NCBI RefSeq assembly: GCF_031998825.1
Contig: NZ_DAMACX010000018.1
Span: forward strand, 1 to 64,000
Reading direction: 5' to 3'
From: Pseudescherichia sp031998825
GTDB lineage: Bacteria; Pseudomonadota; Gammaproteobacteria; Enterobacterales; Enterobacteriaceae
Length of the DNA stretch: 64,000 nucleotides
Part shown: positions 41,277 through 49,159 of the stretch, piece after piece
Numbering within the stretch: position 1 is the first letter of the stretch
Layout: the number at the start of each line of letters is the position of its first letter
Notes under the pieces: generated by a model
What the model was told of the DNA's origin: nothing
Databases searched by the model: none
What the model saw: only the letters and a program-made list of their open reading frames with translations
Made by a program: the position numbers and the translations under genes

Positions 41277-42231
41277 AGTTCACATCCGTATGCTGGTTTG
41301 CAGAGAGGGGTTCATTGCCTGCGGGCTGCGGGCGAGTAACGGTGCGGCTGCGGCTGCCGTCGATCCCCACCGCCGGTTCGCCCTCAACCGTGACCCGGCG
41401 CACCACGCGAGACTGGTCACCGTAGTCGTTAACGGCATAGTGCTGGGTGCTGCGGTTGTCCCAGATGACGACGTCATCCTGCTGCCACTGCCAGCGCACG
41501 GTATTCTCCAGGCGGATGACGCGATTTTGCAGCAGCTCGAAAATCTGCGCCGACTCGCGGCTGCTTAGCCCCACCAGCTTTTTGACGAAGTGGCCAAGCA
41601 GCAGCGCACGCTCGCCGCTTACCGGGTGGACATGCACCAGCGGATGCTCCGCCTCCCACACCGAAGAGACAAAGACGTTGTTGTGGTGATTGAGACGATG
41701 CTCTTCGGTGACGATGCGCTCCGCGCCGTAGTCATAGTTATTGCTATGGATGGCGCGCAGGGAATTTGCCAGCTGCTTCAGCGACTCCGGCAGCTGCTCG
41801 TAGGCGCGGGCGGTATTGGCCCAGACGGTGTCGCCGCCGTACTCGGGAATGGTCACACCGCGCAGAATAGATATTTTCGGGAAGGCGTCAACGAAGGTGA
41901 CGTCCGTATGCCAGGAGTCAGCCCGGCCGCCGCCTTTGGAGGCATCCAGCTCAAACAGGCGAGTGCCCTGCGGGGCGGGTACGGTCGGGTGCGCCACAAT
42001 GTTGCCAAAGCGGGCACCGAATGCCTGGTGACTCTCATCGGTTAAATGCGACTGCTTACGGAAGAACAGCACCTTATATTTCACCAGCGCGTTTTCTATC
42101 TGGCGAAAAACGGCATCGTCCAGTTCAGCTGAGAGGGAAATATTACGCACCTCCGCACCAATATTTCCGGCGACGGGATGAATATCTAATAACTCGACAT
42201 CTTGATTAGCAATGCGGCTGTCTAAGGTCAT
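41263..42231 (-). CDS. TauD/TfdA-family Fe(II)/2-oxoglutarate dioxygenase
   Basis: This 322-residue enzyme carries the iron triad His108-x-Asp110 (SWHTDVTF) and distal His264 (RSTQHYAVNDYG), with the 2-oxoglutarate-binding Arg in VVRRV near 278. TauD and AtsK cleave taurine and alkyl sulfates with release of sulfite or sulfate; related enzymes act on phosphonates and herbicides. It heads an operon with an ABC importer and a phosphatase-superfamily protein. An SsuABC-like importer lies 1.3 kb upstream, so organosulfur use is likely. Confidence 0.88.
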   Translation of the reverse strand: MTLDSRIANQDVELLDIHPVAGNIGAEVRNISLSAELDDAVFRQIENALVKYKVLFFRKQSHLTDESHQAFGARFGNIVAHPTVPAPQGTRLFELDASKGGGRADSWHTDVTFVDAFPKISILRGVTIPEYGGDTVWANTARAYEQLPESLKQLANSLRAIHSNNYDYGAERIVTEEHRLNHHNNVFVSSVWEAEHPLVHVHPVSGERALLLGHFVKKLVGLSSRESAQIFELLQNRVIRLENTVRWQWQQDDVVIWDNRSTQHYAVNDYGDQSRVVRRVTVEGEPAVGIDGSRSRTVTRPQPAGNEPLSANQHTDVNYAAS

Positions 42232-42335
42232 GGCTGTTTTCCTTCAGTATTGTCGGGAAAACAACTTTATTAATAAACTAATGCAGGCAAAAATATCTTT
42301 TGGTCATAATATAGTAATTCGCTTTGCATAAGCTA

Positions 42336-42370
42336 AGTTAAAAAACGCAAGAGCGGATAATTCCGCTCTT
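42336..42370 (-). terminator. Terminator after the dehydrogenase gene
   Basis: The perfect 8-bp stem AAGAGCGG/CCGCTCTT (42349-42370, loop ATAATT) is followed on the minus strand by GCG and a T6 run. It separates the dehydrogenase from the dioxygenase operon, which therefore needs its own promoter in 42232-42340. Confidence 0.8.
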
Positions 42371-42375
42371 ATGCA

Positions 42376-43389
42376 TTATTGACTTAGCGCCACAAACTCC
42401 TGCCAGCTTACCTCATCGATCCAGATCCCCTCCTCTATCCGGCGGGCATAGGCGCGAAGCTCCGGCTCACCCGGGATCTGCACGTCGCGGCCATCCTGCC
42501 CGGTACGTACCCAGTCGACCTGCGCCAGCAGCGCCTGCTTGTAGTTCTCTCCCGCGCCCAGCCGCTCGGGGTCGAAAAGAATCGACAGCATGTTATTGAT
42601 GATGCCCGCCCGGGGAGGGATGTTATGGCTCTCGGTCTCGCCGCCGGTTAGCGCCGCGCCGAGCAGGCTGCATATCAGCGACAGCCCGGCCCCCTTATGA
42701 CCGCCAAAGGGCAGCAGCGCGCCGCGCGGTTCGGTCATCAACGCCGCCGGATCGGTGGTCGGCTGGCCGTTGGCATCGACGATACACCCCTCCGGTACTT
42801 GGCGACCCTCGTTCCAGGCCACGCGGGCTTTGTTCCCGGCAATGGCGCTGGTAGCGAAGTCGAGCACCACCGGCGGACGGCCCTGCAACGGTACGCCGAC
42901 ACAGAAGGGGTTAGTGCCCAGTCTGGCCTGCAGGCCGTCGAACGGCAGCACCGCCGAGAGGGCGGCCACGTTGGCAAAGTGGATCGAGACCAGCCCGGCG
43001 TCGGCAACCTGCTCTGCCCAGGCACCAATGCGCCCCAGATGGTGAGAGTTCGAAAGGCCGACCATCGCCACGCCAAACTCCCGCGCCCGGGCAATGCCCG
43101 CCGCCATTGCCTGCTCGCCCAGCAGTTGACCAAAGCCATGCCCGCCGTCAAAGGAGATAACCGGCCCGGCATCGCGGACCGGTGCTAAATGGGCGTTGGG
43201 ATTGAGATCCCCCGCGACGATAGCGCGAATATAGCGCGGCAGCAGCGTGACGCCGTGGGAGTCATGCCCCTTTAACGAGGCTTCAACAAGATTATCCGCT
43301 ACCTTTTGCGCGATATCCGGCGCGGTATTAACCGACACAAGATGCTGCTTTAATAGCGTGCGAAGCTGCTGATGTGAAAACAGAGGCAT
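42376..43389 (-). CDS. Malate/L-lactate/sulfolactate dehydrogenase family (Ldh2)
   Basis: This 337-residue NAD(P)-dependent oxidoreductase is of the Ldh_2 family, which includes ComC/SlcC sulfolactate dehydrogenase, AllD and E. coli YbiC. Family blocks are SLKGHDSHGVTLLPRYI, LSNSHHLGRIGAWAEQVA and LPFGGHKGAGLSLICSLLG. It is monocistronic, bounded by a terminator, and divergent from the SsuA-like gene. The substrate is a 2-hydroxy or 2-oxo acid; the organosulfur setting makes sulfolactate attractive, but that is inference. Confidence 0.83.
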   Translation of the reverse strand: MPLFSHQQLRTLLKQHLVSVNTAPDIAQKVADNLVEASLKGHDSHGVTLLPRYIRAIVAGDLNPNAHLAPVRDAGPVISFDGGHGFGQLLGEQAMAAGIARAREFGVAMVGLSNSHHLGRIGAWAEQVADAGLVSIHFANVAALSAVLPFDGLQARLGTNPFCVGVPLQGRPPVVLDFATSAIAGNKARVAWNEGRQVPEGCIVDANGQPTTDPAALMTEPRGALLPFGGHKGAGLSLICSLLGAALTGGETESHNIPPRAGIINNMLSILFDPERLGAGENYKQALLAQVDWVRTGQDGRDVQIPGEPELRAYARRIEEGIWIDEVSWQEFVALSQ

Positions 43390-43575
43390 AGATGTTCCCG
43401 CAATATTATCCCTGATACGCCAGGGGATATTTAAAAGAGTTTTGATTATAACGGGATCGTTTCCGCTGCCTTATCTCATTTCCGGGAATCTATTTCTGGT
43501 TAAATCATTTCCTTTAGCGCCGCCCCTCTGACCATGATTGTTCACTATTAATGAATACTTTTTCTGGGGTTTGGC

Positions 43576-44583
43576 ATGAATAAACGGAATAGCTTAGTGG
43601 CCTGGACGCTGGCGCTTTCAACGCTGGGTGGAATAAGCCAGTCGGCGTTTGCCGAGGGGAATATCAGCATTGCCCAGCAGTTTGGTATCGGCTATTTAAT
43701 TCTGGACGTGGTGCGTGACCAGCAGCTGATTGAAAAGGAGGGCAAAAAAGAGGGGCTGGATATTAACGTCGAGTGGCGCACCATCTCCGGCGCAACCGGG
43801 ATGAACGAGGCGTTGCTCTCAGGCGCGCTGGACGTCGCCTCGGCGGGCCTGCCGCCGCTGCTGACCCTCTGGGATCGCACCAAAGGCCGACAGAACGTCA
43901 AGGCCATCGCCTCGCTGGGATCGATGCCCAACTACCTGCTCAGCAACAATCCGGCGGTGAAGAGCGTTAAGGATCTGACCGATAAAGACCGCATTGCAGT
44001 TCCGGCGGCTGGGGTCGGTTTCCAGTCGCGTACTTTGCAGATCGAAACCGCCAAACTGTATGGCAACGACGATTTCAAGCGCTTCGATAAAATCAGCGTT
44101 AGCCTGCCGCATCCGGACGCCAGCGCGGCCCTGATTGCCGGTGGATCAGAGATCACCACCCACTTCTCCAGCCCGCCGTTCCAGTACCAGGCCCTGGAGC
44201 ACAGCAACGTGCACAAAATTCTCAGCTCCTACGATGTGCTGGGCGGACAGGCGACATTTAACGTTCTCTACACCACGCAGAAGTTCCACGATGAGAACCC
44301 AAAAACCTATAAAGCGTTCTACCGGGCGCTGAGCGAGGCGGCAAACATTATCAACGCCGATAAAAACGCCGCGGCCGAGACCTACATTCGCGTAGAGAAG
44401 TCGCGCCTGCCGCTGCCGCTGGTGCAGAAGATCGTCAACGATCCGGAAATCAGCTTTACCGTCTCCCCCGAGCGCACCGGCGTCTACGCCGAGAAGCTCT
44501 TTGAGCTTGGCGTCCTGAAGAACAAGGCCAGCTCGTGGCAGGATTACTTTTTTAACGAAGCGTGGGAAAACCGAGGCAGCTAA
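43576..44583 (+). CDS. SsuA/TauA-like ABC binding protein
   Basis: This is a 335-residue periplasmic protein with signal peptide ending SQSAFA. It has an NMT1/SsuA-like fold: VEWRTISGATGMNEALLSGALDVASAG, and FSSPPFQYQALEHSNVHKILSS. The family binds sulfonates, sulfate esters, nitrate or thiamine precursors. It is first of three genes (the ATPase follows after 21 bases). It is probably an alkanesulfonate or sulfate-ester carrier, in view of the nearby TauD-type enzyme. Confidence 0.85.
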   Translation: MNKRNSLVAWTLALSTLGGISQSAFAEGNISIAQQFGIGYLILDVVRDQQLIEKEGKKEGLDINVEWRTISGATGMNEALLSGALDVASAGLPPLLTLWDRTKGRQNVKAIASLGSMPNYLLSNNPAVKSVKDLTDKDRIAVPAAGVGFQSRTLQIETAKLYGNDDFKRFDKISVSLPHPDASAALIAGGSEITTHFSSPPFQYQALEHSNVHKILSSYDVLGGQATFNVLYTTQKFHDENPKTYKAFYRALSEAANIINADKNAAAETYIRVEKSRLPLPLVQKIVNDPEISFTVSPERTGVYAEKLFELGVLKNKASSWQDYFFNEAWENRGS

Positions 44584-44604
44584 GCCGCAACACAGGAGGC
44601 CCAG

Positions 44605-45447
44605 ATGGCAACTCAGCACAGCGATGGACCACTATTGCAGGTCAGCAACGTCGATATTGAATACCGGACCCGCGAGCGGCAGGTGCGTGCCACCCACGAC
44701 GTCAGCTTTGATGTCTGGCCGGGGGACCGCTTTATTCTGCTGGGGCCGTCGGGCTGCGGCAAATCGAGCCTGCTGAAGGCTGCCGGCGGCTTTCTCTCCC
44801 CCCGCAGTGGAGAGATTTCGCTGGCGGGATCGGTAATTAAGGGGCCAGGGCCGGAGCGGATGATGGTGTTCCAGGAGTTCGATCAGCTGCCGCCGTGGAA
44901 AACGGTGCTGGAGAACGTGATGTTCCCTCTGCTGGCGAGCCGCAAGGCCAGCCGCGCCGAGGCCAAAGATCGGGCGCTGCATTTCCTCAACAAGGTGGGG
45001 CTGGCGGAGTTTGCCGACGTGATGCCACATATGCTCTCCGGGGGGATGAAGCAGCGGGTAGCGATTGCCCGGGCGCTGGCGATGAAGCCGCGTATCCTGC
45101 TGATGGATGAGCCGTTCGCCGCGCTGGATGCCCTCACCCGCCGCACGATGCAGGAGGAGCTGCTGGCCCTGTGGGAGGAGGAGCGCTTTACCCTGCTGTT
45201 TGTCACCCACTCCATTGAGGAGGCGCTGGTGGTGGGCAGCCGGATCCTGGTGCTCTCCCCGCATCCTGGTCGCGTGCGGGCCGAGCTGAACTGCCACCAG
45301 TTTTCCCTGAACGACTTTGGCAGCGAGGCGTTCCAGCACGCCGCCAGCCATATTCACGATCTGCTCTTCCCGGCTAACGGGAATGTCCCCGCTCACTCAA
45401 CCGGCAAGGAGCCTGCCTATGTCGCAGCCACCGTACATCCGTCCTGA
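44605..45447 (+). CDS. SsuB/TauB-like ABC ATPase
   Basis: This 280-residue ATPase has Walker A GPSGCGKSS, signature LSGGMKQRVAIARAL and Walker B ILLMDEPFAALD, all typical of the nitrate/sulfonate/taurine class. GGAGG precedes the ATG. Its last 29 bases overlap the permease gene. Confidence 0.92.
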   Translation: MATQHSDGPLLQVSNVDIEYRTRERQVRATHDVSFDVWPGDRFILLGPSGCGKSSLLKAAGGFLSPRSGEISLAGSVIKGPGPERMMVFQEFDQLPPWKTVLENVMFPLLASRKASRAEAKDRALHFLNKVGLAEFADVMPHMLSGGMKQRVAIARALAMKPRILLMDEPFAALDALTRRTMQEELLALWEEERFTLLFVTHSIEEALVVGSRILVLSPHPGRVRAELNCHQFSLNDFGSEAFQHAASHIHDLLFPANGNVPAHSTGKEPAYVAATVHPS

Positions 45448-46285
45448 ATTTGAGCGCGAGCTGCCGCCGCTGCGCAATCTGCCGGTAGAGACGCCGCTCC
45501 CTGTTGGCCAGCGCCTGTGGAACCAGGCCTGGCTGCGCAAATCTCTGATCGTGCTGCTGGTGCTGGCGCTGTGGGAGATTGCCGCCCGCATTCAGCAAAA
45601 CGATCTGATGCTGCCCGGCGTGCTGCAAACCCTGCGCGTCTTTAGCGAGGATATGCACAACGGCGAGCTGCCGGGAAAGATTGCCAACTCGCTCAGCATC
45701 CTGCTGAAGGGCTACCTGATCGGCAGCGTGCTGGCGCTGGTAGCCAGTGCCCTGGCGGTCACTACCCAGTTTGGCCGGGACCTGCTCAGCACCCTGACCT
45801 CTATGCTTAACCCGCTCCCGGCTATCGCCCTGCTGCCGCTGGCGCTGCTCTGGTTCGGGCTGGGCAACGCCAGCCTGATCTTCGTTATCGTGCACTCGGT
45901 TACCTGGCCCATCGCCCTCAACACCTGGTCGGGGTTCAGCAGCGTGCCGGAGACCCTGCGCATGGCGGGACGCAACTACGGCCTTAGCGGGCCGCGCTAC
46001 GTCGCCACCATCCTGATCCCGGCCTCGCTGCCTGCCATCCTCTCCGGTCTGAAGATCGGCTGGGCCTTCGCCTGGCGCACCCTGATCGCCGCCGAGCTGG
46101 TGTTTGGTGCCTCCAGCGGCGAGGGCGGGCTGGGCTGGTATATCTTCCAGAACCGCAACGAACTGTTTACCGATCGGGTCTTTGCCGGGCTGCTGACGGT
46201 GATCGCCATCGGTCTGCTGGTAGAGGGGGTAGTCTTCGCCACCCTGGAGAAGGTCACCGTTAAGCGCTGGGGAATGCAGCGCTAG
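45419..46285 (+). CDS. SsuC/TauC-like ABC permease
   Basis: This 288-residue permease has about six helices; start ATG at 45419 after AAGGAG (45405-45410). The EAA region is ETLRMAGRNYGLSGPRYVATI. It ends at TAG overlapping, on a shared CTAG, the stop of the convergent FecE-type gene. Confidence 0.9.
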   Translation: MSQPPYIRPEFERELPPLRNLPVETPLPVGQRLWNQAWLRKSLIVLLVLALWEIAARIQQNDLMLPGVLQTLRVFSEDMHNGELPGKIANSLSILLKGYLIGSVLALVASALAVTTQFGRDLLSTLTSMLNPLPAIALLPLALLWFGLGNASLIFVIVHSVTWPIALNTWSGFSSVPETLRMAGRNYGLSGPRYVATILIPASLPAILSGLKIGWAFAWRTLIAAELVFGASSGEGGLGWYIFQNRNELFTDRVFAGLLTVIAIGLLVEGVVFATLEKVTVKRWGMQR

Positions 46286-47076
46286 TCTGCGATTACTCCA
46301 TCAGCTATCAATCCATCAACAATCAGCTGCGGTCTGCCCTGCGTGCAGCGCTCCACCCGAGCGCGCACGCCGTAGACCGTTGCCAGGTTAGCCGGGGTAA
46401 TCGCCCTCTCCGGCGCGCCGCTGGCCACCAGCTCACCCGCCTTTAGCATCAGCACCTGCTCACCGTGGCGCAGCGCAATGTTGAGATCGTGCACCACAAT
46501 CACCGTCACCATATTGCGCCGCCGCGTCTCCCGGGCAACCACCTCCATGACCTGAAACTGATGGTTGAGATCCAGCGCGCTCAGCGGCTCGTCGAGCAGC
46601 AGCAGCGACGGCTGGCGGATCAGCGACTGAGCGAGGCCCACCAGCTGCCGCTGGCCGCCGGAGAGCTGGTCCAGATAGCTCAGCGCCAGGTGGGCAATGC
46701 CCAGCTCCGCCAACAGCGCCAGCGCCCTGGCCTCTTCGTCCTGCCCCTCCCCACCGCCCGAGGCGCGCCGGGCAGCCAGCACCGACTCCAGCACGTGCAG
46801 ATGCACCCCCTGCGGCAGCGACTGAGGCAAGAGCACTACCCTCTGCGCCCGACGGGCAAAGGGCAGCGCCAGCAGCGGCTCGCCGTCGAGGTACGCCTGG
46901 CCGCCAGCCCGATTCAGCCCGGCAAGGGCGCGCAGCAGGGTCGATTTACCGCAGCCGTTCGGTCCGGTCAGGATGGTCATCTGCCCGCGCGGCAGCAGCG
47001 GCGCGGTGAGGTCGGCAATCACCTGCCGCTTGCCATAGCTCACGTTCAGGCGGTCAATCTTCAGGCCATCGGTCAT
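46282..47076 (-). CDS. FecE-type ABC ATPase of the TonB cluster
   Basis: This 264-residue ATPase has GPNGCGKST, LSGGQRQLVGLAQSL and LLLLDEPLSALD. It is the last of four genes with a TonB receptor, a FecB-like binding protein and a FecCD permease, with ATGA overlap upstream. It imports a metal-chelate of unknown nature. Confidence 0.92.
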   Translation of the reverse strand: MTDGLKIDRLNVSYGKRQVIADLTAPLLPRGQMTILTGPNGCGKSTLLRALAGLNRAGGQAYLDGEPLLALPFARRAQRVVLLPQSLPQGVHLHVLESVLAARRASGGGEGQDEEARALALLAELGIAHLALSYLDQLSGGQRQLVGLAQSLIRQPSLLLLDEPLSALDLNHQFQVMEVVARETRRRNMVTVIVVHDLNIALRHGEQVLMLKAGELVASGAPERAITPANLATVYGVRARVERCTQGRPQLIVDGLIADGVIAD

Positions 47077-48145
47077 AGCGTCCCCCGGTGGCGCAGAATA
47101 ATGCTTAAAAAGAAGGGCACCCCCACCAGAGAGGTGACAATGCCAGGGGGGATCACCACGCCGGGGAAAATATTCTTCGAGGCGATGGAGGCCAGGGAGA
47201 GGATCAGCCCGCCCAGCAGGGCGCTGCCCGGCAGGTAGAAGCGGTGATCCTCGCCAAACAGCATGCGGGCGATGTGCGGCGCGACCAGGCCGATAAAGCC
47301 GATCGGCCCGACAAAGGCCACCGACAGCGCCGACAGCAGGCTGATGCGCAGCAGCGAGGCCAGCCGCAGGCGGCGGACGTCGATGCCGAAGCTGGCTGCC
47401 CGCTCCTCGCCCAGGCGCAGGGCGGTCAACTGCCAGCTGCTGCGCAGTGACAGGGGCAAAACCAGCGCAAAGGCCAGCCCCAGAATGGCCAGCGTCGGCC
47501 AGGAGGCCCGCGACAGGCTGCCCATCGTCCAGAAGATCAGCCCCTGCAACGTCTCTTCGGTGGCGACAAACTGCATCATCGACACCAGGGCATTAAAGGT
47601 GAAGACCAGCGCGATGCCGAACAGCACCACCCCGGCGTNNNNNNNNNNACCCGCGACCAGCGGGTCACGCCGTCGAGCAGCAGAGCCGAGAGCAAGGCAA
47701 ACACAAAGGCGTTGGCCGGGATAAGCCAGGTCTCGCTGAGGCCGGGAATACCGATGCCAAATACGATCCCCAGCGCCGCGCCAAAGGCCGCCGCCGAGGA
47801 GACGCCGAGGGTAAAGGGGCTGGCGAGCGGGTTATTGAGGATGGTCTGCATCTCCGCCCCCGCCAGGCCCAGCGCCATGCCCACCAGCAGCGCCATCAGA
47901 GCATAAGGCAGGCGGATCTCCCGCACGATGGTGCGTACCCCAGGGCTAACCTCGCCCGGATCGAAAATGCCCAGCCAGAGCTGGTGGAAAGGCATCCCGG
48001 AGGGGCCGAGGGTAATGTCGCACAGCAGCGCAGCGGCAATCGCCAGGACGATGGTCCCTGCCAGCAGCAGACGACGGTGCAGCAGCTGGCGATAGCGACG
48101 GCTAATGGCCTGGGCGTCTGCGGCGGTCAGTTCTGTAGCCGTCAT
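47073..48145 (-). CDS. FecCD-type ABC permease, interrupted by an assembly gap
   Basis: Ten-helix permease whose two halves read in different frames on either side of ten Ns (47639-47648). The 5' half ends LLSALLLDGVTRWSR and the 3' half resumes AGVVLFGIALVFTFNALVS. Family blocks NPLASPFTLGVSSAAAFGAA and FIGLVAPHIARMLFGE lie on either side. The total length (1073 bases) is not a multiple of three because the N count is a placeholder. A true gap of 8 or 11 bases would restore the frame. I regard the gene as intact. Confidence 0.85.
47639..47648. other. Assembly gap (10 N)
   Basis: Ten undetermined bases fall inside the FecCD-type permease gene. The count is probably a scaffolding convention rather than a measured length. 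Confidence 0.98.
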
Positions 48146-48148
48146 GCT

Positions 48149-49159
48149 CTACCTCGGCGGGGTGAGGATCGCCGCAGCCTGGGCGTCGCTAAGCGAAAGG
48201 CCAAAGAAGTCGCGATAGAAATCCCGCGTCTCCTTCACCATATCAACGTCGGCAAAACGCGCCGGATAGAGCGTTTTCGCCAGCCACAGGAACTGCAATG
48301 CCTCTTCGCTGGTCTCGCGGCACCACCAAAACATCCCTTTTGGGTTGGTATAGACGCGATGGTGCACCACCGCATCCACGCTCGCCCACTGCGGCGAAGC
48401 CATAATGGCGTCGGCGTCGCGGCGGTTCATCGCCACAATTACCGCCGGGTTGGCGGCCACGACGCGCTCCAGCGCCACCTCGCCAGCACTGTTTTTCTTC
48501 ACGCCGAACCAGCTCTCCGCCACGTTTTTCGCCCCGGCGAGATCCATCCAGTCCTGGTTAAGAGACGGGCGGCCGGTGGTGGTCAGCGGGTTCCCCATGC
48601 TGTGGTAGACCGTAACCCGCGCGCTGACAGGGAGATCCTTCAGCCGCTCCCGCACCAGCGCCGCATTGCGCTCGAAGTAGCGCTGATAGCGCTGCGCCCG
48701 CTCCTGGGCATCCGGCCCCAGCGCGTCGGCGGTCTGCTGCACGCGGCGGGTAAGCGCTGGCATGGAGTTAGCCTCGTACGCCAGCACGCGCACTCCTGCC
48801 TGGGCCAGCATCTCCGGCTGCGGCACGCTCATGTTTTTCGCCACGAACAGCAGCTGAGTGCCGAGGGCAATAATCTGCTCCGGATTAACCTCGTGGCTGC
48901 CTGACATGCTCACCGGCGGTACGTCGACGATGTGCGGCAGGCTCTGACGAAAAAGCGGGATCTGCTTAGCCACCATCGAGGTGCCGACGATGTTCTCCCC
49001 ATAGCCCAGCATGGCGATGATGGTGTTTTGCGCAGGCCACGGCGAGGCGATGCGCACGTCGCTGTGCCCCGTGGCGGCCCGCAGGCCGCCGGTTGTGAGA
49101 GCGCTAAGGGCCAACGCCAGCGCCGGAAGGAGTCGGGTTCGTTTCATCCGTTGTTCCAT
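48149..49159 (-). CDS. FecB-type metal-complex binding protein of the TonB cluster
   Basis: This is a 336-residue periplasmic protein with signal MKRTRLLPALALALSALTTG, in front of which MEQR precedes if the TAATG start at 49159 is used; an ATG at 49147 is the alternative. The bilobal chelate-binding fold has PWPAQNTIIAMLGYGENIVG and QWASVDAVVHHRVYTNPKGM. A late WWCRET segment is notable. It is coupled by TAATG to the TonB receptor gene. The ligand is unknown. Confidence 0.87.
   Translation of the reverse strand: MEQRMKRTRLLPALALALSALTTGGLRAATGHSDVRIASPWPAQNTIIAMLGYGENIVGTSMVAKQIPLFRQSLPHIVDVPPVSMSGSHEVNPEQIIALGTQLLFVAKNMSVPQPEMLAQAGVRVLAYEANSMPALTRRVQQTADALGPDAQERAQRYQRYFERNAALVRERLKDLPVSARVTVYHSMGNPLTTTGRPSLNQDWMDLAGAKNVAESWFGVKKNSAGEVALERVVAANPAVIVAMNRRDADAIMASPQWASVDAVVHHRVYTNPKGMFWWCRETSEEALQFLWLAKTLYPARFADVDMVKETRDFYRDFFGLSLSDAQAAAILTPPR

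Noticed and set aside
46465..47238. 257-codon plus-strand frame opposite the FecE-type ATPase
   Set aside because: Fully antisense to a gene with intact ATPase motifs; composition typical of a shadow.
47576..47640. Apparent frameshift/pseudogene in the FecCD permease
   Set aside because: The frame change coincides exactly with the N gap, so it is an assembly artefact.
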